64,000 bases of DNA, taken from the NCBI GenBank assembly GCA_019565575.1, contig CP067379.1:558001-622000 (forward strand), written 5' to 3'. Under the pieces are notes generated by a model. It was given only the letters and a program-made list of their open reading frames with translations, had not been told where the DNA came from and did not search any database. This DNA is from Flavobacterium covae. Lineage in GTDB: Bacteria; Bacteroidota; Bacteroidia; Flavobacteriales; Flavobacteriaceae. Position 1 is the first letter of the stretch. Every line of letters starts with the position of its first letter. The position numbers and the translations under genes are program-made. Shown here piece by piece: positions 55,327 through 63,819 of this stretch.

Positions 55327-56542
55327 TTGTACTTCTCTTTTTACATAGCAAAACGATATCTACGCACTTCAAGTAAGAATAATGCAATAAATATCATTAG
55401 CCGTATCGCTTCCAGTTGGAATAGTAATTGGCTCTATGTCCTTATTTGTTGTGCTATCTGTTTTCAGCGGATTAAAAGAATTCAGCTTATCTTTTAGTAA
55501 CGATTTTGATCCCGATTTAAAGATTTTTCCAAAAAAGGAAAAACAATAACAATCAACCCCATTCAACTTAAGGAATTAAAAAAAGCCAAAGGAATAAAAT
55601 CCTATAGTAATGTAATTGAAGAAAAGGTACTTTTTATCTATAAAGGAAAAGGAACATGTAGCTGAAATTAAAGGTATAGACAATCAATTTAATCAAGTAA
55701 ACAGAATCCAAAAGGCTATTTATCAAGGACAATGGCTGATCCCTGAAACTCCACAAGTTGTCATTGGAAACGTTATTGCTAACAAATTATCTTTAGGACT
55801 TTTTGATTTAAATAATATTCTTGAGATTTACGTTCCTAGACCTGGCAAAGGAGCTATTACAAACCCAGAAACAGCCTTCAATAAATCTAACCTAATACCA
55901 GTAGGAATTTACTCTATCAATGACGATCTAGACGCAAAGTATGTTTATACTGATCTTCGATTAACACAAGACCTACTAGAATACAAGACAAATGAAGTAT
56001 CTGCCATAGAAATAAAAACAGATAGCCTAGCTAACGAAGATCTTATAATTAAAAACTTAACTAAAATATTTAGTAACACCGTAGTCATAAAAAACAGAAC
56101 ACAACTTAATGACAGCCTACACAAGATGCTAAATACTGAGAATACAGCTATTTATCTAATTTTCACCTTAGTAATCATCATGACTCTTTTCACTTTGGCT
56201 GGCGCCATCATCATGATGATTCTTGAAAAGAAAAACAATTTAAAAACACTTTTAAACCTAGGGGTTACTATAAAAAACATTCAACTAATCTTTTTACTAC
56301 AAGGATGTTTAATTACTTTCATAGGAGGAATATTGGGTATTGGGATTGGTCTTATTTTAATTTTTATTCAAGATCAATTTAGCTTAATAACAATAACTGA
56401 ATCCCTTCCTTACCCTGTTAAAATAGAAAGTACTAATATCATAATTGTTTTTGGAACAATTATGATATTAGGTTTTACAGCATCTCTCATAGCAGGTAGC
56501 AAAGTGTCTAAAAACCTACTAAACCACTCAAGCTCAACATAA
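55327..56542 (+). CDS. LolC/FtsX-family ABC transporter permease
   Basis: Inner-membrane permease of the LolCE/MacB-type FtsX family, probably in lipoprotein release. It starts at TTG 55327 (MYFSFYIAKRYLRTSSKNNAINIIS), has a first helix, a large periplasmic domain (about 55-270) and three C-terminal helices. Three indels are needed: CTTCCAG at 55409-55415 (remove one C, giving SRIASVGIVIGSMSLF), an A6 run at about 55532-55537, and an A4 run near 55648. The corrected length is 404 residues. Confidence 0.85.
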
Positions 56543-56600
56543 AACTTTTTCGAGTTAATCATTTAATTTCTGTATCTTTAAGTCTTTAAAATCATGTATT

Positions 56601-57499
56601 ATGGAAGTATTTGAAGGATAAAGTATACTAAACTTTATAAAAAATTGCCAAATGATGAATCTTGTAAGGCATATTTTAGCACAAATAAAATGGAAAGATG
56701 GTTTTATTTGTACGAAGTGTGGTCATACAAAAGGATGCGAAAAATCGGGATATAATTACCAATGTTATAATTATCAACATGTTGAAAGTACCACTGCCAA
56801 TACGTTGTTTCACAAGGTTAAATTTGGTTTACATAAAGCTTTTTGTATTGTGTTTGAAATGACAACTAGTAGTAAAAGTGTATCAAGTATTCAAATGGGC
56901 AAACGCTTTGGTATTCGCCAAGGTACTGCTTGGTATTTTATGCAAAAAGTACGCAAAGCAATGCAGCCAGAAATATCCTTTGTCAGAATTGGTTCATGTA
57001 GACGAATTTACTGTGGGTGGAAAAGAAGAAGCAAAACAAGGAAGAAGTTATGATTCTAAAAAGAAAAAAGCAGTAATAGCAGTAGAATTAAACCAAAAAC
57101 ATCAGATAAAAAGAGTCTATGTAAAATCTATTGACGACTATTCTTCAAAATCACTAACTCTAATTTTTGAAGAACATATAAGTCAAACGGCAAAGATAGT
57201 AACGGATAAATGGAGAGGATATGAACCTCTAAAAAAACTTTACAATAGTTGAACAGCAATTAAGTAATAAGGGAAGAAATTTCAACGAATTACATATTAT
57301 AATAATGCAATTGAAATCTTGGATTAGAACAATACCAACCCATATTAGCAAATGGTATATTCAAGCTTATTTTGATGAGTTTTGTTTTAGAATAAACCGT
57401 TCTCAATTTAAAACAAGTATTTTTCATAAAATTATAGAAAGAATGTTAAAAACAAAACCAATTTATCAAAAAAACATAAAACAGATATTAAGTCTATAA
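56601..57499 (+). pseudogene. IS1595-family (ISXO2-like) transposase, decayed
   Basis: The N-terminal zinc ribbon is CTKCGHTKG with a second half YNYQCYNYQHVEST (second Cys pair partly lost). The catalytic region is LVHVDEFTVGGKEE, and the ISXO2 core has KIVTDKWRGYEPL and FNELHIIIMQLKSWIR. Several frame breaks occur (near 56624-56680, 56975-56985 and 57233-57241), more than in neighbouring genes, and the zinc ribbon has changed residues. Some decay is therefore probably real. Terminal repeats could not be located. Confidence 0.8.
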
Positions 57500-57618
57500 C
57501 TCAGATTGTTTTTATAATCGGTTACACAAGGCAGGTACAAAACAGGCTTTGCGTGTTTTCTATTACATATTACAATTCTGCATTGTCTGTAAAATTGTAA
57601 AAATTTTAACTACTAACT

Positions 57619-57942
57619 TTAATCTACCAAAAATTCTTTTAAAATCTGTTTTGTGATTGTTATTTCTTTTGTAGATAATTTGCTTAATGATTTAATAATT
57701 CTCGCCTTATCTATTATTCTTATTTGGTCTAATACAATCCACCCCGTTATTCCTTTATTATTTAATTCTAAACGAGTTGGATAAGGCTTTGATGTGTTTG
57801 TAATTGGTGCTATTATTACATTTTGAAGATACTTGTTCATTTCATCAGGTGAAATCACTACACACGGTCTTATTTTTTTTATTTCACTTCCTATACTTGG
57901 GTTAAGATTTACAAGGATAATTTCATACTGTTTTATATTCAT
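57619..57942 (-). CDS. mazF: MazF/PemK-type endoribonuclease toxin
   Basis: 107-residue toxin of a type II toxin-antitoxin system that cleaves mRNA. The family motif at the start is YEIILVNLNPSIGSEIKKIRPCVVISPDEMN, and there is IIAPITNTSKPYPTRLEL. It overlaps the antitoxin gene by one base (TAATG), the usual coupled arrangement. Confidence 0.92.
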   Translation of the reverse strand: MNIKQYEIILVNLNPSIGSEIKKIRPCVVISPDEMNKYLQNVIIAPITNTSKPYPTRLELNNKGITGWIVLDQIRIIDKARIIKSLSKLSTKEITITKQILKEFLVD

Positions 57943-58178
57943 TATTCAAAAGTTTCTTCTTCAAAAACATCGTCAATCAAAAGGCTGTCGTCTCCGTTCT
58001 GGTTCATTTGCATAAATGCTTTATCCCAATTTTTTCTCGTCTGAGTTTTTGGACGGATTACGATTTGTGATTTTTCTAAGATTAACTCCACTTTATCACC
58101 AATGTTATACTGCTCCAAAATTGTTTTCGAAAATCTAATTCCTTTAGAGTTTCCGATGTTGATTACTGATAATTCCAT
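57942..58178 (-). CDS. mazE: MazE/AbrB-type antitoxin
   Basis: 78 residues with an N-terminal SpoVT/AbrB swapped-hairpin DNA-binding domain (NIGNSKGIRFSKTILEQYNIGDKVEL) and an acidic C-terminal tail that would bind MazF. First gene of the pair and probable autorepressor. Confidence 0.9.
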   Translation of the reverse strand: MELSVINIGNSKGIRFSKTILEQYNIGDKVELILEKSQIVIRPKTQTRKNWDKAFMQMNQNGDDSLLIDDVFEEETFE

Positions 58179-58265
58179 TATATTTGATTTAAAACTTATT
58201 TGTAATTACAAAGTAATAATAAAATTCATTCCAAAAAAAGCATTTTATCACTTTTATTTTATTGG

Positions 58266-58397
58266 ATGAAAAGAGTTAACCATTTCGTTATAGACTTATT
58301 AGAAGATGAAAAAAAACAAGCTTTACTAAAACGTATTGATATGGCTGTCGCCAAGAAAAAACTAAAAGACAACCTGCAAAACCTTGCTAACCTTTAA
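58266..58397 (+). CDS. 43-residue small ORF, unknown
   Basis: ATG to TAA with a charged helical sequence (DLLEDEKKQALLKRIDMAVAKKKL). It is oriented away from mazE, 87 bp apart. No family recognised. The Lys/Glu pattern resembles short DNA-locus remnants, but the frame is intact. Confidence 0.4.
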   Translation: MKRVNHFVIDLLEDEKKQALLKRIDMAVAKKKLKDNLQNLANL

Positions 58398-58441
58398 CCC
58401 ACAAAAAAACACGCCCTAAAGCGTATTTTGTTTTTTACTCT

Positions 58442-58479
58442 CTGTTGTGGGCACAGAAAACATTTCTGCGCTAACGTTT
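58442..58479. repeat. 38-bp hairpin-containing direct repeat, copy 1
   Basis: CTGTTGTGGGCACAGAA then TTCTGCGCTAACGTTT. The parts gcacagaa and ttctgcgc form a small stem. A second copy lies at 58780-58817. Confidence 0.75.
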
Positions 58480-58734
58480 ACCGCATATCCGAGCGATCGG
58501 GGTAAGCTTAAAAAGATTGCTGATATACTAGGCATAACTTTAGATTTTCTAATGAATGACAAGCCTCAAGATGACACGGTTTTTGATAGTGATGTAATTT
58601 ACAGAATGGAAGAATTACAAAAATTACCCGAAGCCGAAAAAGAAAAAAATAAACGCTATAATTGACGCTTTTATTAGAGACACTAAAGCCAAACAAGCTT
58701 TTAGACTTTCATAAAAGAAAAATTTTACCACCAT
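58462..58734 (+). pseudogene. 5'-truncated XRE-type HTH regulator, repeat copy A
   Basis: Only the end of a helix-turn-helix protein is present (KKIADILGITLDFLMND, then an acidic tail with LPEAEKEK). The recognition helices are missing. The whole 273-bp block is repeated at 61009-61280 with about four differences. An A7 run at about 58642-58649 (A6 in copy B) breaks the frame here and is probably a read error. The truncation point is identical in both copies, so it predates the duplication. Confidence 0.75.
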
Positions 58735-58773
58735 AAACAACAAAAGCAACCTCTAAAGTTGCTTTTGTTGTTT
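58735..58773. terminator. 16-bp perfect hairpin after HTH copy A
   Basis: Arms aaacaacaaaagcaac (58735-58750) and gttgcttttgttgttt (58758-58773), 7-nt loop, T tail on the plus strand. Confidence 0.8.
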
Positions 58774-58776
58774 TTA

Positions 58777-59046
58777 TCACTGTTGTGGGCACAGAATGCA
58801 ATTCTGCGCTAACGTTTGCGTTGAGCCAAGATTGCGTATATCACTTTGTGTCATATCCGTTGCGACGGGATAAACACCATCTGGAGCAATTAAAATTCCT
58901 GCGCCAGAATTACCTGTAACTCCAGCACCTCCTGAAACTTGCTTCCCAATTAGCACAACTTCTAATCCTTCTAATTCAACACCATCAATAACTCTGTTCT
59001 CACTAAATGCATAAGGCGAATTCCATGGATATTTTGCTTCAAGTGG
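58777..59046 (-). pseudogene. orphan RHS C-terminal tip (no start codon)
   Basis: Open frame read directly after the TAA of the upstream gene, in the same frame. It begins PLEAKYPWNSPYAFSENRV and IDGVELEG, the conserved end of the Bacteroidota RHS core, followed by about 60 residues of variable tip (GKQVSGGAGVTGNSGAGIL) and a stop at 58777. It has no start codon, so it is silent unless recombined onto an RHS gene. Its last ~15 codons run through the 38-bp repeat, so the original tip may be truncated. Confidence 0.75.
58780..58817. repeat. 38-bp hairpin-containing direct repeat, copy 2
   Basis: Same 5' and 3' halves as the copy at 58442-58479, with a different hairpin loop (tgcaa). The two copies bracket the HTH fragment and its terminator. 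Confidence 0.75.
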
Positions 59047-59586
59047 TTACTTTATTATACGTAAATCCCCATTTATCTCTATTATCTTAGTTGTTTTTTT
59101 GCTTTTAGCTAAATAGCTCCTTGTCATCAAATAAATGTTTTCATTGAAAGAAAAATTAAAAGAGTTTATAAATATTTTATTTTTTCGCAAATAAAAAAAG
59201 GCACCTGGTTTTATTAAAAAAAATAATTCTCCATTTGTTACATATCTAAGCTCTTCTAACAAATTTTTAAAAGCAATATTTGCAACTTCTTCATTTGAAT
59301 AAGTAATTTCAATTATTTTGTTATTCCCATTTATCAATGAACTATCCTTACCTTTTAAAAAAGAATTATTTAATGAATAAATTTTGATATATGATATATG
59401 TTCATTAGAAAAGTAATCAATTTTATCCTGTTTATAATTGAAAGCATTGATGAATTCATTTTTTAAGATTTCTTTGTGATAAATTTTTTCACAAAGGATG
59501 TTCCTATCTAATATTTGTTGAGTAATTATCTTTTGAGAGTAATTTACTTTGTATAAAAAAAACAAAAATAAAGTTAGCTTATTCAT
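59047..59586 (-). CDS. probable immunity protein for the RHS toxin, secreted
   Basis: 179 residues with an N-terminal hydrophobic signal (LTLFLFFLYKVNYSQ), then Lys/Ile/Asn-rich sequence of no recognised family. It starts 9 bp after the RHS-toxin stop, the position of immunity genes in polymorphic toxin loci. A signal peptide suggests it protects the periplasm. The role is inferred from position only. Confidence 0.6.
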   Translation of the reverse strand: MNKLTLFLFFLYKVNYSQKIITQQILDRNILCEKIYHKEILKNEFINAFNYKQDKIDYFSNEHISYIKIYSLNNSFLKGKDSSLINGNNKIIEITYSNEEVANIAFKNLLEELRYVTNGELFFLIKPGAFFYLRKNKIFINSFNFSFNENIYLMTRSYLAKSKKTTKIIEINGDLRIIK

Positions 59587-59595
59587 TATATTTTT

Positions 59596-60690
59596 TTAAT
59601 CTTTTAAATTAGCTCCTACAACATTTGATCCTGCCGGCAAATAGTTAAGTGTCCCTCTTCTATTTGTCAAACCATGAGAATCCATATAAAACAGTCCTTG
59701 TATTTTTCCTGAAGAGTCAAAATCATATTTGGTAAATGAAAAACTATGTCCCCCTTCTGACATATCCAAATTATTTGGTGAAAACCATAACTGCAAAGGG
59801 GCTCCAATTTGTAAAGCACCATTCCAAATATCCTCTTTAGTAACCTTGCTAGCTAATCCTTTATTAATAAAAGGAGCTGCGGCACCATAACCTAAATTAT
59901 TCCCAGTAATTGAGGCGGCTACTTTGTAGTCTATACTTCCAATCTTAGTATTTATACCTTCTTTTCCCGAGATAGTTTCATAAATATTGTCTGTTCGACA
60001 AATAGTGCTATAAAAACAAACCCCTCCTGTATTTAAAACTTGATTAACCATATCACCTGTTTTTTTAGTTATATCAAGAGTTTCCTCGTTATTTTTCCCT
60101 CTCCAAGGCATTTCCAAACTAACATCTTGTTTTGGTAAATTTGAATAATGATTAATCAGAGAAATACCCCATTTTGTTTCTTCAGTTTGTTGTTCAGATC
60201 TATTTCCAGTTTCACTCCAAACATTATTATTATGATACAAGTGTTTTCCAATGTTATAATAAAAAGACCCTCCAAGTTCAACCATAGGCACATTATTTAT
60301 TTTGAGTCCATTTCCAAAATCCAAATCTGTATTATCAGGGTTTGAATTATTAGCAACGGCACCTCCACTAGGAATATTTGGATTATTAATTGGTAAAAAT
60401 TCCATACCTTCAAGTTCTATACCATCCATTACTCTATTCTCGCTAAAAGCAAAAGGAGAATTATGAGGATACTTACTTGTCAAAGGATCCACAGCAAAAA
60501 ATCTCCCCACCCTAGGGTCATGCATACGGTACTCGTAATTCAACGAATTCCCTTCCCCTTTCAACTCATCATCTTTTTCTTGCCCTTGGAAGCCGTAACG
60601 ATAAGCTGTGCTTGATCCGTGGCGGTTTGGAACTAAGGAGCCGAAAGGGTAATACTTTATGCGTTTTTTGCTAGGGTAACCACTACCTTG
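59596..60690 (-). pseudogene. RHS C-terminal fragment with toxin domain
   Basis: The end of an RHS-repeat protein: [37 protein letters not shown] and [20 protein letters not shown] form the RHS core boundary, then a ~260-residue variable tip. The tip has [21 protein letters not shown] and YMDSHG, an order (Cys, His, Asp) seen in papain-like fold toxins. Only the last ~35 core residues before the hyperconserved block are present and the large N-terminal RHS barrel is missing, so this is a displaced tip, not a full toxin gene. No start codon is assigned. Confidence 0.8.
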
Positions 60691-60895
60691 GGTATGTCTT
60701 TTCTGATAAAACCAGTAAAAAAAAATTTTCCGCTTGCCTTATCCTTACACTTCTACTTTTTTTAAAGAACGTATGCCTTTTGGGCATTTCAAATATATAA
60801 AAATCCGTTTATTTATCCATATTCTTTGGCAGGTATTCAATGACTTTCGAGTGTTTACCTTATGTTTACAGGTACTTTAGTCATCTTGTGCTCGA
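60691..60895. other. non-coding junction upstream of the RHS fragment
   Basis: About 200 bp with no supported gene. RHS similarity is lost around 60700-60720, marking the recombination or deletion point. Confidence 0.5.
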
Positions 60896-60967
60896 TTTTT
60901 TTGGAAGAAAGCCAAAAATAAAGCTTCATTTTTAAGAAAAAGCCTCATTGGCTTTCTTCTAAAAAAA
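60896..60967. repeat. 19-bp inverted repeat with 34-nt loop
   Basis: tttttttggaagaaagcca (60896-60914) and tggctttcttctaaaaaaa (60949-60967) pair with one mismatch. It may be a bidirectional terminator, a small structured RNA or an element end. Confidence 0.65.
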
Positions 60968-61008
60968 TGAGCAAACAACCGAAGGGCGTTAGTATGCGGT
61001 TCAACAAT

Positions 61009-61280
61009 ATTTCTGTGCTAACGTTTACCGCATATCCGAGCGATCGGGGTAAGCCTAAAAAGATTGCTGATATACTAGGCATAACTTTAGATTTTCTAAT
61101 GAATGACAAGCCTCAAGATGACACGGTTTTTGATAGTGATGTAATTTACAGAATGGAAGAATTACAAAAATTACCCGAAGCCGAAAAAGAAAAAATAAAC
61201 GCTATAATTGACGCTTTCATTAGAGACACTAAAGCCAAACAAGCTTTTAGACTTTCATAAAAGAAAAATTTTACCACCAT
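61009..61280 (+). pseudogene. 5'-truncated XRE-type HTH regulator, repeat copy B
   Basis: Same 272-bp block as copy A. The frame (open from 60967) ends INAIIDAFIRDTKAKQAFRLS at 61260. IS1182 copy 2 begins at 61281, exactly where copy A continues into its terminator hairpin, so the element lies at the base of the equivalent terminator. Confidence 0.75.
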
Positions 61281-61307
61281 GAGGCTGTCCTAAAAGGGCA
61301 GCTTTTT

Positions 61308-62998
61308 TTATGCCGCAAATTCACGATGTTGGTGATTGCTAGTAAAATTTAATTTTTCAAAAACAATTAGAAGGCAAAATCGAGTCATATAGTTGTATGT
61401 TGAGCAAGAACGAGTTGTTTTAAAAGCTTTTTTCATTGAATCTGTAGTTGTAGCCACCATTTTTCTGAAATTATGACCAAGCGCCATTAGTAGAAACTCC
61501 ATTTCTACCATTTCTAACCCAAAAAATGTAAACCGATTAAATTTATTGTTGTTTTTTAGTTGTCCGAATACTGCCTCTACTTCAACAGGTCTTTTACTTC
61601 TGTGTTTGTGTCCTTTTTTGAGTTTAGTAATTCTTTAGCTTCGTTTTTTAGGCAATTTAGAGGGTGATTGACTTCTATTTTTCGATTCCCCTTTTGCTTT
61701 GTGGCATAAACTTCTCAATGGGCATCCTTCGCATCGTTTAGCTTGATAATAAGTCACTTCTGATTCATATCCATTGCTAGAGATTCGCTTACCTATTCCT
61801 ATGTTTTCCATTTTTTGCCCCATAGGACAGATATAGAAATCGTATTGTTGATTGTAAAATAAATTTTGCACTAAAAAGGATTCTCTTTAAGTTTCTTTTT
61901 CTGCTCTGCATGAAAATAATTGTACTTTACAAAGGGCTCAATTTGCTTGTTTTTAAGCATTTGGTAATTTTCTTCACTGCCATATCCAGCATCGGCGACA
62001 ACTTCTTTACTTTGTCTATTATAGTTTTCTTCAAAACTGTTTAAGTGTGACTCTAATGTGTTGGTATCGTTGGTCGTTTGATGTATAGAAACGTGTGTAA
62101 TAAATTGATTTTCAGTTGATATTTGAGGGTTGTAAGCTGGTTTGAGTTGCCCATTTCTCATATGATCTTCCTTCATTCTCATAAAAGTAGCGTCAGGGTC
62201 TGTCTTACTATAAGAGTTTCTATTTCCAAGTATTTCTAAATCCTTTTCGTATTTCTCTAATCTTGGAAGGTGTTCTTCCTGTAATTTCTGTAGTTCTTTT
62301 ACCTGTTTCTTAGTCGGTTCTTTTAACTTTTTATTCAATTCTGATAGCTTTTCTTTTAATTCATCTGAATTGATTTTTTTTGGCAATGCTTCTTGGTTAA
62401 GTTCTTGGTTTTCTGATTGTATACTGTTTTCTATATCAGATAAAATAGTGTTGATTTTTACTTCTAATTTCTCTTTGTATTTTTCAACCGAACCACGCCA
62501 AACAAAGGTGTATTTGTTGGATTTTGCTTCAATTTTAGTACCATCAATATATTGAACATCAAGGCTTATATAACCTAGGTCGACCAATATTTTTACTACT
62601 TCTGCGAATAAAACTTTGATTTTATCTTTCAAAATTTTGCCTCTAAACTCGTTAATGGTTCTAAACCCAGGAGTGGAATTGCCTGAGATAAACATAAAAT
62701 GAATGTTCTCATTAAGTGCTTTGGCTATTTTTCGGCAAGAATAGATATTTGACAAATAGCTATAAAACAATACTTTGATTAGCATTCTAGGATGGTAAGC
62801 AGGGCATCCACCACCGCGATAAAGCTTAACTATGTCGCTAATATCAAGTCTGTCAACTATAGAATCGACCAGTCGAACAGGGTGGTTATCATCAATTTTA
62901 TCAAAAATATTGATTGGAAAAAGTTCTGGAGAATTGCCTGTCTGGTTTTTAAATGTTACTTTAGCCATTGCTTGTTTTTTGTCACCTCTAAAATACAT
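61308..62998 (-). pseudogene. IS1182-family transposase, copy 2 (frameshifted)
   Basis: Intact for the first 375 codons (to about 61871), including [18 protein letters not shown] where copy 1 is broken. It shares the two short A/T runs with copy 1 (61873 and about 61613) and has an extra C near 61690 (KAKGESKNRS in place of KAKGNRKIEV). With all three corrected it would be about 563 residues. Confidence 0.8.
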
Positions 62999-63043
62999 GT
63001 TTTAGAGTAAAACAGCAATAAAAAAGGCTGTCCTAAACTTTTT

Positions 63044-63052
63044 GGACAGCCT
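63044..63052 (-). terminator. right-end hairpin of IS1182 copy 2
   Basis: The same 9-bp arms as in copy 1 (aggctgtcc 63025-63033 and ggacagcct 63044-63052). It would stop transcripts arriving from the immunity-like gene. Confidence 0.65.
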
Positions 63053-63064
63053 CTATGCTTTATA

Positions 63065-63819
63065 CTATTTCTTCCAAGTATCGCCTTTCCAAAATAACTG
63101 GCTGTTATTTTTAATATAAATCAAGTCATTATTAAAAGGTTCAAATTCTAAAAAACACCTATCAAAATATGGTAAAGTAATAGTAAGATAATTCGTTTTT
63201 TCAGTATCAATATCTTCTTCAAAAATCTTAAATAAAATTCTGCTTTTATATAAGTAAGTTCCAGAGACATTAGCATTAATAGAAAAATCAATCCTATTAT
63301 TATTTATCAAGTTTAGTTTTTCGTTTTTAAATGTTTAGACTTTGGGATTGCGATAAATGTTTTTTGAGTTTCTATATATTTACTTACGTTGCTATTAAAG
63401 TAAAAACTATATTTTATTGGCAATTCATCGCTTCCAGCAGGCAAATTTATTTTTATATATAAACTATCTTGAGACAATTTATTTTCCTTTTTTATCTCAT
63501 AATTAAAACCTTTTTGTTTTAAATATTTATCCTCACTTGTTATCTTCAAGATATTATTTGATAGAACAGACCATTTCCCTTTTGATGCTATTTCGCATTG
63601 TTCAATAGATGGGGTAAATTTAATTTCAGCCTTTTTTAAAATGTAAGTGCTATCAGCATTTAAAATTATACTGTGATAATTCATTTCAGAAAATGCTTGA
63701 AACATCTTGTCTGAATCTAAAATATATTCGCCATATAATTTATTATTTGCTTCTAAAACATTATTTGTCGATTTACAACTAATAGACAAAACAATTAATA
63801 AAATAAAAGCTATTCTCAT
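63065..63819 (-). CDS. probable immunity lipoprotein
   Basis: Lipoprotein signal with lipobox LSISCKS (Cys near 15). The mature part contains YGEYILDSDKMFQAF and SKGKWSVLSNN. A short A5/T5 run near 63324-63328 splits the gene; one added base joins KSKHLKTKKLNLINNN to NRIDFSINANVSGTYLYKS and gives about 251 residues ending QLFWKGDTWKK. It overlaps the upstream toxin-like gene by one base (TAATG). It contains an in-frame CTGGAAG (63431-63437), which shows that this heptamer also occurs naturally. Immunity role is inferred from position. Confidence 0.6.

Larger units (their letters stand above)
61281..63053 (-). mobile_element. IS1182-family insertion sequence, copy 2 (1773 bp)
   Basis: Inverted repeats GAGGCTGTCC (61281-61290) and GGACAGCCTC (63044-63053). 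Same gene and hairpin as copy 1. Differences seen: 61327 (G for A), C4 for C3 near 61690, the ATATG/CCCTATG difference near 62159, and a G/A change near 62803. The right end lies 11 bp past the stop of a minus-strand gene. Confidence 0.9.
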
